Below are positions 11,590 to 23,500 of a stretch of 64,000 nucleotides of DNA, in pieces (position 1 is the stretch's first letter; the number at the start of each line of letters is the position of its first letter). The translations under genes and the position numbers were made by a program. The notes beneath the pieces were generated by a model. The model had not been told where the DNA came from. It searched no databases and saw nothing but the letters and a program-made list of their open reading frames with translations. This DNA comes from Nematostella vectensis (lineage: Eukaryota > Cnidaria > Anthozoa > Actiniaria > Edwardsiidae), in the NCBI RefSeq assembly GCF_932526225.1, contig NC_064036.1, forward strand, positions 2,542,001-2,606,000, in the 5' to 3' direction.

Positions 11590-12159
11590 TGGCGAGTATT
11601 ATAAAAACGTAAATGCTTAAAGTATCCGTGCATTTGGTCGTCGTTTCACCATCATGACGAAATCACCGTGGGAAATAATATATTGCTTATGACGGCTATT
11701 CTTGTTGAAGCGCATTTTGAAAACGCATTCACATTACCATTCTAAAATATTTTTTCCGCCTTATTTTTATAAGCGTATCTTTTAAACTTAACAACCAATG
11801 TTGTACAATTATTTCAACGTTGATTACAAAGGAACAAAGCAGTTAAAGACACTGCGGGGTTTACTAGTATGTCACAACCCCGCTTTACCAGGGCACACAA
11901 CAAATAGCGGAATAGCAATATCTACGCCACCAGCTTGCACGCGGTAACTATTATTTGTTCTACCTTTCGACAATTATGTACATATTCGTTAGTCGGTAAA
12001 TGCTGCAAACAATCGGTGTGGTTTCCTCGATTGTTTAAAAAACAAGGCGAAAGATCGTGAAAAGACAGAGATTTAAGGCAGGTGATTGTGAAGTAAGAGG
12101 TAAGAAGTGTTACAAGCTCGCACGACACTTCCATTGTCAGTGATCAACTATTAAAACAG
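10150..12159. other. Spacer between the divergent GPCR copies
   Basis: AT-rich and non-coding, and presumably holds both promoters. About 95 bases upstream of each ATG a shared ggcaggtgattg block, followed by gtgttacaa, shows that the duplication includes the 5' UTR. A long AAT microsatellite lies inside at 11501-11584. I see no other structure. Confidence 0.6.
11501..11584 (+). repeat. (AAT)n microsatellite
   Basis: About 28 uninterrupted AAT units preceded by a T run. No LINE coding sequence lies next to it, so it may be simple expansion or a LINE tail remnant. Confidence 0.95.
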
Positions 12160-13104
12160 ATGAATCTAACACTGACAATAATAGAGCGGCAGCTTCAGCT
12201 TATGGCGCTGGAAAACAGAAAACGATCTAACACCGAGGTATTGATGGTCACTTTAATCTGGACGATTATAAGTGTCATTGCCTGTGTGGGAAATCTCCTG
12301 ACACTTTTAATCATCTACAAGAACCGCTCCTTATGGAATTCAACGAATATAATCCTCGCTTCACTTGCACTGTCAGATTTTGCCTTTAACACACTGAATA
12401 ACCTTCCAGTGGGCGCACCAACCCGCGCCTCTCCGCGGTTCCCGTTTTCGCACTTGGTATGTCAATACCAAGCATGCGTTTGTATCACCCTGTCAACTGC
12501 TTCAATACAGATTTTGGCTTTGGCTTCTTTAAATCGTTACTACCGAATCATCAAACCTACCAAATACAATAACGTCTTTAGCAAACGGAAAACCTTTGCT
12601 GCTCTACTTATGGCGTGGTGCCTATCTCTAGCGGCGCCATTCCTGCTCATCGCGGACGGCAGTGATTACGTTTTCCATCCAGCCAAGGCGTTTTGCTTTT
12701 ACAGATTGGACGTTTGGTTATTACCTGTTGTAGGAACTTGGATCATGATTGGAATCCCTTCCGCAGTTATCAGCTTCTGCTACGCCAAAATTTTGATCAA
12801 AGTTCGTCATCACAACGCGCAATTATCGCAGTCGAGTGTGAGTGCAATGGAGATTAAAATTACGAAGAATCTTCTCGTTGTTATTATCGCCTTTGTCCTT
12901 TGCTGGACCCCCATTATTGCGGTGGAAACCATAGACTATTGGCTTCAACGATATGCAATGCCTCGAATAATATATACTATCTATCGTTTTCTTAGTAATC
13001 TTAGTTTTGCTATCAATCCGCCGATCTACGTGGCACTGAATCCGACTTTTAGAGAAAAGTACAAACAACTGTTTCGAAAATATACAGGTGTGCGTCCTGC
13101 TTGA
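12160..13104 (+). CDS. Class A GPCR, single exon (copy B of an inverted pair)
   Basis: 314 residues, the same length as copy A, with about 20 amino-acid differences and no indel. It keeps NRYYRI, CWTP and NPPIY. Four of the differences form one run in the first extracellular loop, just after LNNLPVG (VAVF in copy A, APTR here). Others are scattered, including a cluster of four at residues 18-21. The similarity continues past the stop into about 35 bases of 3' flank. Both copies are uninterrupted, so both are probably functional receptors. Ligand and G-protein coupling cannot be read from the sequence. Confidence 0.92.
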   Translation: MNLTLTIIERQLQLMALENRKRSNTEVLMVTLIWTIISVIACVGNLLTLLIIYKNRSLWNSTNIILASLALSDFAFNTLNNLPVGAPTRASPRFPFSHLVCQYQACVCITLSTASIQILALASLNRYYRIIKPTKYNNVFSKRKTFAALLMAWCLSLAAPFLLIADGSDYVFHPAKAFCFYRLDVWLLPVVGTWIMIGIPSAVISFCYAKILIKVRHHNAQLSQSSVSAMEIKITKNLLVVIIAFVLCWTPIIAVETIDYWLQRYAMPRIIYTIYRFLSNLSFAINPPIYVALNPTFREKYKQLFRKYTGVRPA

Positions 13105-13756
13105 ACAGGTCACTCGTCCAGTAAAGGATCCTGAATCCAAAGCGTTCTTTGGCTGTTTTCCGCTATAAGATCGCCACCAAAATTTCCCTTATATGTTAAT
13201 TACTCATAAGCGCCGTGGTGCGTTTTCGTGTCCAAGGCTAGGTGCTTGTGTAGGGGGAGGGGGGGGGGGGGGGTACGGCGCTTATTTCAAACTCCGTTTT
13301 ACCTATAATAAAAAAGGTACATTTTTCACAAGTTGTTAAACAGGTGAACGTACAAAGAAAAAAGCAGACAAGCTTGCCAAGTAGTAAAGTAGTAGTGACA
13401 GGTTTCGTTGCTTCCTTTTTAGTCAACTTACTGTTCGAGTGCAAAACGTTTAGGCGAGGCGCTTGTGAAGTCCCAATGAAGACGAATTTGGCAGAGTCAA
13501 ATACCAGTTTTTGTGGACTTTATTATTAATCTGGTTCATTTATCAAATATAATATGTTCTATGCTAGAAGAATCTTCATTATCAAAAATCACCTATTTCC
13601 CATTATCCCCGATTTTTTTTACAGTCCTTTGATATACCAGTCTGTAAAACACCTTTGTCGCTGACCGAGAAACGTATTGCGGGCGCTTGGCGCGAAAATC
13701 AAACTTGTCAGCTCGCGCGCAGTCTACATATCCCCTACTTGGTCCAGACCCTTTGT
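13105..13756. other. Intergenic, with a G-rich run
   Basis: Contains the 3' flank of GPCR copy B and a G tract at 13253-13273. No coding potential that I can support. Confidence 0.55.
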
Positions 13757-15195
13757 CCAGACCTGGGACTCTCTCTGCGCTCGACATTCTGGCTCGCGTG
13801 AAAGAGGGTCCAGTATTTATTGCATGCGCATGCGCGAACATGTGCCAACCAGCGACCTTCACGGCAAAAGTTGAAAACGAGCGCGCGCAATAACGGACGT
13901 GCCAAAGGAGGGTCGATTCCCGCTAGACCTTGTCGAGTGCAGAGCTCCGAAAATCGATCATCGCTAAGTTGAAAAGAATGTTTTGTACATGTGAAGGAAT
14001 ATCAGCGAACTGCTTGGGATTTGTTTTCTATAAAAACGCGATAAAATTTCCCTGCTAGCAGAGGCCTCTTTTCTCTGTATTTCGCTGGGCTGGAGTTCGC
14101 AAGGAAAAGATACCTCTGCCATGGGTCGCAAGTTCGTTTGATCAAACCGCCGTCCACGATCGTGGACGTGAGATCCAGAGCGCATGCTCCGTTAATTAAT
14201 TACTGGCCACTGTTTGAGCCCACAATGATTAGCGCACGCATGAAGCGTATATCCGCTGCGGGATAATAAGCCCGCATTCGAAACGGCGTTCTCCGTAGAA
14301 ACATCACGCGACGAATTATAAAAGTAGCCATTCAATGCCTTGTCTTCATTCAGAATTTTCTCTCTTTTGACTTACGAGTTCATCTTCCGTTTACAGGTTT
14401 TGCAGCATATTCTTCTGGAATTAGCTGATCTAAGTTTACCAAAAATTTTTGTAACATTTTCTTCGAGTCCAACTGTACGATATTTACATTGAAGAAACTC
14501 GCCTGCCCAGATGTCTTGAAATTTATCCCACAAACAAGACAAAACTCGTCTTTGCTGTTCAATCTTTTTAGTGACGTTTTAGGTGATTGATATCGAACAG
14601 TTGTTTTCTTTTTTCAAAGAGGAGAACTAACCGGAGTTTGATTTATAATTTGCGACTAAACCCATGCAAAGCATATTAGCGTATTGACAGCTTGATGGTA
14701 CGGGTTTTGGCACGTCAAGCGCGGTCGTTTAGAAACGAACACGCATGCGCAACGAAAACAGTTTCGACCCATGGCAGAGGTCTCTTTTCCTCGCGAACGC
14801 AAGCACAGCGAAATACAGAGAAAAGAGGCATCTGGTAGCAGGGAACGATAAAATGTGATTAAAAATCAAATTCCAAAAAAGCGCGCGCTCGTCTGAAATG
14901 ACGCTATTGCCTAAAGCGCGCGCGTGAAAATAACAAAAACGGAAAAGCTCTTTGATTGATATATTTTCCAGAATCTAATTATCATCTGTCCTGTTCTCAG
15001 AAAAGATTGACAATCAAGTATTTACCCACGACCAAAATCAGCGTATTATTTCTGAAATAAACCCTCGCTCGTCCCTTTCGCAGCCATCTTGAACTGCAGC
15101 CAGGCCACACCGCATATATGCGGTGTATTTTCGCGCATGCGCATGCAATAAATACTGGACCCTCTTTCACGCGAGCCAGAATGTCCCAGGTCTGG
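13757..15195. mobile_element. Nested inverted-repeat (foldback-like) element, about 1.4 kb
   Basis: Outer arms 13757-13838 and 15130-15195 are inverted copies; the left arm has an extra block of about 15 bases after ctgggac. Both arms hold gcatgcgcatgcgcgaa and agagggtccagtatttatt. Inner arms at about 14060-14130 and 14768-14838 are also inverted copies containing the catggcagagg and gcgaaatacagag blocks. No transposase is visible. A foldback or MITE-like element, or a decayed palindromic duplication, would explain it. Confidence 0.7.
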
Positions 15196-16354
15196 ACTAC
15201 TCCCCTACTATACATCTTCATTCACGAAATGAACTCTTCTCCCTGTAAAACGATTCAAAAATCTGGTAAAGCCCCACTAAAACATATGTACCATCTGTCA
15301 GTATTACAAGGACCGTGGTAAACCTCCCTATTTGAGGTAAATCAGTCAATCAAAATACCCAAATAGTCGTGTTCGTTATTCAGCTATTCAGAAAAAAATT
15401 TGGTGGAGTCGACTATCAGTTCAGAGACACATCAGTGAGGGGGGGGGGGGGGGGGGGGTCGCTGCGCAGTCTGTGGAATTCTCTTGTCTAAGAAAGACCA
15501 TTAAAGAGGTGAAAAGGGGGTGGGAAGGTTTCAGTCGTTCATGTTTTTTTCTCTCTCTAATCGTTGTAATGCATCCTTCACCCTTCACTTGGTTCGTTTT
15601 TTTTTTCGGTCACTTTGTCTCCCATTATACCGTTTTCTGGACCGCAGTTCTATCCGGTTACTGTTTACTCTGTTCCTGGTAGCTGCGAGTAAATGTTGAG
15701 GCCACTGGCATACAGGGTAATGTTTGGCCGAACAAAGTAAAACTTCCCAATTTTTAACCCTCTCCACTCCTCTGGCAGTGTAGCGCAGGTCACGCATGCG
15801 TACAACTTACAGTCACGCAACTGCAGGGAACAATCACATGACCATCACACTCAAACATCGTAAACACTTTAGAAGAGCAAGCGCTGGAAAACAAGACATC
15901 AGACGAGAGGAATAGTGTCTTAGTGACAGCTACATCTAGACTCTCATTTTTCCATCGATAGGTCCATCAAATAATCCGTAAGTTATCGTTTTGTTGAGTA
16001 GAAGCTGAGCGAGTAAAGACTCGAGCGTCGCCGCAATTTTCTTGGTCTCGGTTCAGCGATGTCACCATTGTCTGTCTAATGTTATGTTTGGTTAAGCGAA
16101 TTTTTAATTATGTTGATTGCCTGGTTATTAGTGCATATAGACTGTGACTGTGTAATGTTCTTTCAATACATCCAGTCATCTATGACGGATATATGTAGAT
16201 GTGTAGCATTAAAACCCTTCTTGAGCATTCATGGCTCCTCTGCTTGTATTCACCACTTTGTTGTCTTTTCAGGTTTCATCTTAAATACGGGATAGGGAAT
16301 CGAAAGGAAGAGCTCACTAAATGAGGATACAGAAATAATAATCGTTAGTGAAAA
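15196..16354. other. Intergenic and probable SLC15 promoter/5' UTR
   Basis: Holds a run of 20 G at 15439-15458. From about 15900 onward it is probably the 5' leader of the transporter gene. No clear TATA or other element that I can support. Confidence 0.45.
15439..15458 (+). repeat. Poly-G tract (20 G)
   Basis: Uninterrupted guanine run. Confidence 0.95.
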
Positions 16355-19300
16355 ATGGCTTCTAGATCAAGTTCTAAAGAAGCAAGAGAAAAAGATAGTG
16401 ACAGCCTTTCGCCGTTGATAACAGGCGGAAGTAGTTCGACTCTTCAGGGAAGCCAAGCAAGCAACGGCAAATCTTCGTCACTTGGCGTGACATTATGTAT
16501 TCTCCTAACGGAGCTTTGCGAGCGGTTGACCTTCTATGGAATAACAGCAAACCTAGTGCCATTCTGTGAAGATAGCTTAGGCTTTAAGAGGCCTATGCCT
16601 TCAACTGTCAACCTTTTGTTTCAAGGTACTTGTATAAAGCTGATCTTGACAAGATTTAAATTTTTAATCATAGAAAAGTCATGTGACTCACCACATGCAA
16701 TCATCTGCCTGGAAAAGAAAAATGCTTTATCCTGCTTTGTAAGCAGTCCACTGTAAATAAAGTATGTCCCTGTTAGAAGAAGACCTTTCTGTATTTAACT
16801 TGGCTGGCATATCCGATGAAATACAAAGAAGAGAGGCCCGTACTTCTAGCATTGGAAATGCCTGTTTATGTTGACAACTTTTTCTAGATCAGCAGTCTAA
16901 GTAAAATAAACAAAGAATGATTAGAAAGCAATGTAAGAAGGGATATGGGGGTTATGGAAGGGAAGGAGGAGGGGGTAGAGGCAGTGACAATATTTCATTT
17001 TTTTTGTAATCTTTTTATTATTATTTTTTTTATTTAGAGGCTTCCTCCACGCTTATATATAAAGATAAACAACTATTTTTTTATATAATAATTTCATTTT
17101 TTTATTAAAGTTGTAGTCTTAACATGAATTTTTTTCTTTCAGGGACTTGCTACTTTATTCCTGTGTTCGGGGGATGGCTAGCTGACACCTTCATGGGCCG
17201 CTACAATGTTATCTATGCCAGCTGTCTTGTATACTTCTTTGGCACAGTGTTATTTGCTGCCGGTGCCTGCACCACTGGGGACATATTGAACATATTTGGC
17301 AAGCAGACAAAGTACCTTAGCTCCTCACTGAGGAAAGCCAGTAGCATTGTAGCCTTAGTTGTCATTGCTTTTGGCACAGGAGGGATTAAAGCAAATGTTT
17401 CACCTTTCGGTGCTGATCAGGTGCAAGGAAAAGGTCCTCGTGCAGTCCAGAAGTTTTTCAACTGGTTCTACTGGTTTATAAACATTGGCTCCTTTCTTTC
17501 TTTCACGCTAATTGTCTGGGTCCAGCAAAAATACACATTCTTTTATGGATATGCCGTCACAGCTATATCAATGATGATTGGAACTGTAGTATTTATGACT
17601 GGTCGCAATTGGTACGTCGTTAGGCCCCCTGGTGGAAGTGTGTTGACAGATACTTACAGAGTTGTGAAATTAGCCATCAAGAGACACTGGTCTTCAGATA
17701 AGAACTTGCAAAGTGAGGGAATCCATTGGTTAGACAGAGCTAAGGAATCATATGGTGGGGCCTTCTCTTATCACCGCGTTGAAAATGTCAAGTCCCTGAT
17801 TCGTCTGTTACCTGTGTTTGCAATGTTCATCATTTACTGGACATTATATTCACAGGTATTCCATCATTATGCTTCCTTTAATGTCAATAGTGTAGGGGGC
17901 TTTTGTAATAAGGCAATTTGTTATCAGTCATGTTACACACATTTTTTGTCTTATTCTTTGTCTTTTTTGTCTTATGTCCTTGCCCAACTAGTTTGGGCAA
18001 TTCACAGAAACAATTTTCATCTTATTATTGCCATTTTATTTTTTTAAGGAAAAGTACAATTTGATAAGTAAATCCCATTCTGTTTATAGCTTATCCCATA
18101 AACTCTTTTTAATCTATGCAATGTTTAATGGCACGTACCCAGGATTGGCTGAGGGGGGAGGGGGGTGTGCAGTCATAGGTATCATATGTAAAAAGCAAAG
18201 TATTTGAAGATTCCTTAACAAGAAATGACCAACTTTTTGGCCGACAAGGGATGCACCCCCCTGTGTACGCGCCTGTTTTTTGTCAAACTGTGCGAATAAA
18301 TTTTTATTTACAAATTTCTTTAGACACACTGTGTTTGGTACATTTTTATATTTGTCATAATATTAAGTTATTGTTTCACATTCCTTTTTTTCTTGTAGAT
18401 GCAGACATCATACCTAATTCAAGCTGAGTACATGATGCTTGACTATGGTATCCAACTCCCTGCTGCATCACTTTCCATCTTTGACATAGTCTGTGTCCTT
18501 CTTCTTATTCCACTGATGGATAAAGTAGTCTACCCTCTGCTGCGCTACTGTGGAGTCCGTTTCACCCCCCTGCGGAGGGTTGGGGTCGGAATGCTGTTTG
18601 CTGCAGCATCTGTAGCTGTAGCAGGACTTGTTGAGATTGAGAGGAAGAGAATGTTCAGAGATGGCCAATGGCACACCTCAACAATGTTCAACAAAACCCA
18701 CAATGTGTCTGACATGAGTATATTTTACCAAGTGCCCCAGTTCATGCTGATTGGCACCAGTGAGGTCTTTACTAGTATTACAGGTTCGTTTAATAATTGG
18801 TACCATTCAGTAGAAAGTGATTTCATTAGAGGATTTTAGATTTCTCTGATGCACCATACTTCTGGACAGCAATTAACTGTGTCTCAACAGCAGCTTTTCC
18901 AAAAACTGATATAGTCAGGTGTGCATAAACAGACAGTTGAAAAGTTTTGAAAAATACAGATTTTTGTTATCCACCCTCAGCCACACATCTGGCAGAGAAG
19001 ATCAGCATTTCAATATGTTCCCTTTCCAGGTTTAGAGTTTGCTTACTCCCAAGCTCCGAGGTGCCTCCAGGGGTTGGTAATGGGGATTTTCCTGGTAACA
19101 TCTGGATTGGGGAACTACCTGGCCAGTGCTTTGACCAACATTGTCACATCAGTCGACAAGTCATGGTACCCAACAGACCCAAACACGGGTCACTTGGAAA
19201 ACTACTTTTTTCTGCTTGCCATATTGATGGTGGCAAATTTTATAATTTACATACTTGTGGCCATGCGTTATAAATATGTTGCGCCACAAACTGAGAAGGG

Positions 19301-19388
19301 TGATGTCAGGACACAAGAAAAGGCACCACCAGAGGGGATATCAGATGAGTCTGTGATATCACAATCTGTTGAGGTCAAAACTGCTTAA
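16355..19388 (+). CDS. SLC15: SLC15/POT proton-coupled oligopeptide or peptide-histidine transporter
   Basis: Exons 16355-16625, 17143-17855, 18399-18783 and 19030-19388 join in phase to give 575 residues. The family (PTR2/POT, SLC15) moves di- and tripeptides, and histidine in the PHT branch, together with protons. Visible signatures: the proton-coupling ExxER motif in ELCERLTFYG (helix 1), the PTR2 signature in GGWLADTFMGRY (helix 2) and FNWFYWFINIGSF (helix 5). About twelve hydrophobic segments are present. The length, Ser-rich N-terminus with a Leu motif (SPLI) and short loop between helices 9 and 10 resemble the lysosomal or endosomal SLC15A3/A4 branch more than SLC15A1/A2, which have a large extracellular loop. 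The subfamily call is inference. The ATG follows an in-frame stop at a short distance. An AATAAA at about 20177 could be the polyadenylation signal. The gene is tail-to-tail with MINDY. Confidence 0.92.
18134..18275 (+). mobile_element. Short MITE-like insertion in SLC15 intron 2
   Basis: Begins with gtacccaggattggc plus a G-rich run and ends with a C-rich run plus gtgtacgcgcctg. The two ends are roughly inverted and resemble the element at 52333-52603, so they probably belong to one family. Confidence 0.55.
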
Positions 19389-20556
19389 ATGTATTTCACT
19401 TCTAATAGCTAAGTGTGGTGTGAAAAAGTACTTCCACCAATTCATTTTGGACTTACTCAATCATTTATGCTACGTATGTAAAGAAACAGAACAAACATGA
19501 CTTTTGATAAAGAATTTGTTTTAACACAATATTTGTTGATAACACTTTCCCCCGTAGCGGTACAGCAAGCAGTATAGCCTTGGTTTCCAGCCGACGCGTG
19601 AGCCCGAGTTCTTTGCTGATCGCGGGCTCATACGAACAAGCTAGAAATCAGGCCTACCAATATACAATACTCCATGCAAATTGATTAAATAACCTAGCTA
19701 TTTGTTTTTGCAGCAAAACTCATTTTTTTGTTAGGAAAACCATGTGCGCTATTATTTCAATTCCTGTTCCCAATATCAAATAGAGACTTTGTGTAGTGAA
19801 TTGGCCTCAGAATTATTCCATATAAATTCCAACAAAAATACCAAGCAAAAATCTTGTACCAGGAAATTTAAAGTATACAGCATTAGTTTTGGTGTCTTTT
19901 AAATTGTAAATAACATATCAGAGTAATTGTGTTTCTATTGATGAAATAGAATTATTCGAGGCTGTTCAAATTTGTTTTGAATTTCCAAAATGCAGTTTTT
20001 TTTCCGGATTCACTGTCCATGTCACCTTGACCTCTATAGGCATACAGTAGTGTACCTATATAATTTGTCAACATTTATTGAAAATTTATTCTAAACATTG
20101 CAAACAGTATTGACTATGTAAAATCATTGAAATTATCTTGGTACAGTATTTTGTCTGAATGCTCATCAAAGTTGTAATAAATTCTCTCTTAGCTTTGCAT
20201 TGTGTAGATAGCTGAAATTGGCTTTTTGATATATGATATATTAAAATATATTATAATACAATATTATAATATATTATAATACCTGAGAAAAATAACTTTT
20301 TAATTTGTGGTGATTGCACATGTACACATTTTTAATCTATATCAATTCATTAGACACTGCGTAGTCTAACCAGAGTGGTCCTAACTCTTCCTAAACAGCA
20401 AGATCCAAACCCCAGTACCTGGAATCCTTCACTGTTGTCACCTCTTCACAAAAGTGTGCATTTGTCCTAAAAAGACAAATTCATGCATCTTGTATAGTTA
20501 GTTGTTCTAGCATACTAATTAGAAGTACAACAAATAGCACCACTGCATGGCGTGGT
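19389..20556. other. 3' UTRs of the convergent SLC15 and MINDY genes
   Basis: AT-rich and non-coding. AATAAA at about 20177 on the plus strand. A palindromic AT block (atatgatatattaaaatat) follows at about 20230. No further gene seen. Confidence 0.5.
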
Positions 20557-23500
20557 TCATACATTTGAGCTTTGACTCTGTTGGGCTCCCTGTGGACGTG
20601 GTTGTACAGTTGGGGCCTCTCGTCTGGGTGTGGTTGGTTGCGGTGGGCGCCTACTTGGCGAGGGTGCCTGTCTTGTTGCTGGAGTCTGCTGTCTTTGCTG
20701 AGTAGCTAGCTGTTGCTCCTGTTGTCTTCGTTCCTCATCTTGTAACCGCATGGCAAGCTGCAAGCTGAAGAAATACAGACGTAAATAAATAAATGCTATG
20801 GGGGAATTGGATTTTAAGTCCTTCCATAAAAATCCCCTAATACAGTATATGTTTCAAATGCAGCACTTGTAATCAGCACCAAAATTAGCCATCATTGCCG
20901 CCATTGCTATGCTTGGTTGAGCAGAAGACAAAGGAAATGTTGGCAAACCAATTTACAGCACCTCCCAACATGGTATGCAAATAACACCAGCCTTGCTCTA
21001 GGCAAGCAACGTTGGCACTGCTTACATGGTGACTTAAATTGTAAATAGAGCCATACCACTGGATACTGAGCTTCGTAAAAACATACAAACAAAAATAAGA
21101 CACACAAGTGACCAGACGGCTCGCAGCCTACATAAGGGCACCTGGAGTGGCATTTTGTATGTGCTACTTTCACAGAGATCTTGAGACCTGACACCCCAAA
21201 ACGACTATTCCTTGATAACACATCGGGTGCAGGCTAGCTTGAAATCCCTGGCAATCTGAATTTAAAGTTGGTTATCACAATTTTTCTGTATTACCAAAAC
21301 TTACTCATTCCACTCCTGAGTAGTCATATTAGATACCACAGGAGTAGAGTGGGGCTGTGTAGGGAGGGGTTCTAGTGGAACCTGGCCCTGTCGAGCCTCC
21401 TCCTTGGCCTGCTCTTCTTGCAGGCTTAGCGCAACCAGATAACTAGTGTTAAAAAAAATAGCATGCAAAATCTTAAAACAAGCAAATATAGGAAAAAGTG
21501 GTCTCTTTTTTCTTACAGTATGTTCTCTTAACTAGGTGTGCACAAGATTTTAAGAGACATACATGAGCTAGTCTAAATGGAGAAAACTGTAAGAGTTGAT
21601 GAGAATCAATGTAGGTCCAACTCTCCAATTATTATAACCATGTACAGTCACACGCTTGTCAACTTCAATCACTTTGAACACTTTAAATTTGATGTGTATG
21701 TGAGTCGAAGAGTTGTTACCATTTGATAGCGTAAATGAGAGTGTTTCAGTCAGCAGTTTTCCTAAAAGTGAAATTTGATGTGTAATTGGTATTCAGTGAT
21801 GATAATTATTTTGAAAAAAAGTGATCACTCTTCAACTCTGAAGACTGATTGATGGCAATCCTGTAAGAGCTTCCTTGAAAGAGAAGAAGTCTTATCAACT
21901 CTCATACACTCTTTCAAATAACATTGAACAAATGAACCAGGTAACGGAAGCATCATGTTCCATGTGAAATGCTACTTTCCATACAAGGTCAAAAGGGCAG
22001 AGAGGTGGTAGAGAATAGACTGCTGCAAATATGTCTTACTCTTGATCTTCTTGAGATATCCCTGCATCTGCTCCAGCAGCAGGTGGTGCAGGAATGGGTT
22101 GAACCACAGCCTGAGGTTGAGTCACAGTCCTGAAGTTTGCATCCACAAAGCACCCATCACCCTCAACATTAGAGAGTGTCTCCCATACAACCTTGTCTTC
22201 CGTGAGGTAGCCTTGGTCAGTTGCCAGCAAAAACAGCTCATTCTAGTAAAAGAAAACACTACCTATTTTAATGGTTTTTCAGGAGAAGACACAGCTACAG
22301 TATCAGGCTACATTCATTAATAACAGCTAGGGGCTACGATTCCCAGGCTACATTGTATCATGAATTTGAGAAGTCAGCTCAGCTTCTAGGATTTAATACC
22401 ATGCAACTAGAGACAATATTGATATCCATTTCATAGACAAGGATGGGTAAAAAAAGATACTGCACCAAATTTCCAAGGAGATTGACACCAGGCCAGAGAG
22501 GGAAGGGTACTATGATACAAGTTATTTTGAGGTATGTGTTTTGGGGTATTTTTACCCACCTTGGTACTTGGAAAAAGTTTCAAGTAAGGCATTCAGAGGG
22601 TTTTAATGGAGTTGAACATTTTCACCAAGGGTATTTTTGGGGTATAAGAATTTTTGGCACTTCTACACACCTCCCTCAACACCCTCACCACCTCCTTCAT
22701 CACGTTTATAGAAGTACCCAGAGGATGTGGTGTAGGTTAATTCAAATTACATATATGATCACCTTGTGCTTATAAAGGGTGTTAAAGTGGTTATTCCTGA
22801 AAAATACACACAGCTCTTCATCTCCCAAACTAGAGTTCAGCTCATAGAGGCCATGATATGTAAGCTGTGTTGCTGTCTGCTCTAAAAATGCCTCTGCAAT
22901 CAGACCTGTTAAGAAATCAAAATGAAATTCAATATATAAAGTAACAGAATCCTATGATAATATAATAATAAAATCCTATTATATATAGGAAGGAACAGTC
23001 AAAGTGAACCCACACAGTCAGCCAGAAGGCAAGACGCCATCACAAAAAATAACTATAGAGATCTTTGAGTTTAATTTGGGAGGATATTGACAATTAAATA
23101 TTGTTTCCTACTGGTCGAAGAATTATAAGCACAAAAATAATCACCATTCATTTGCTAACATAATTTTTGTTAATTCAAAAATATAAATTTTGGTATAATT
23201 TAGGTATTCTTATTTAATAGTGTTGCAGATGATAAAAAAATGCTCAACACTGTTTTGTGAAAGTGATTCTAAAAAAAAAACAGATACAAAGCCCCCTACA
23301 GAAGAAATAGTTTTATCAAAGGCCTTGGAAACTTTTAAGGCCCCAGAATCTCCACTCCATGGAGTGGAAAAATTGGGAAACATGTTTTTTTAAACATCCC
23401 CAGAGTTTCCATTTCCCTCTACGTTTTTCCTCAACTTTTCAAGGATGCTGATAAACTACTATATAGCCATGGACAAGGAAAATAAGCATCATGAACAACA

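Noticed and set aside
13890-13940. tRNA T-arm-like gggtcgattcccgc
   Set aside because: No matching D-arm or anticodon arm at the right distance upstream.
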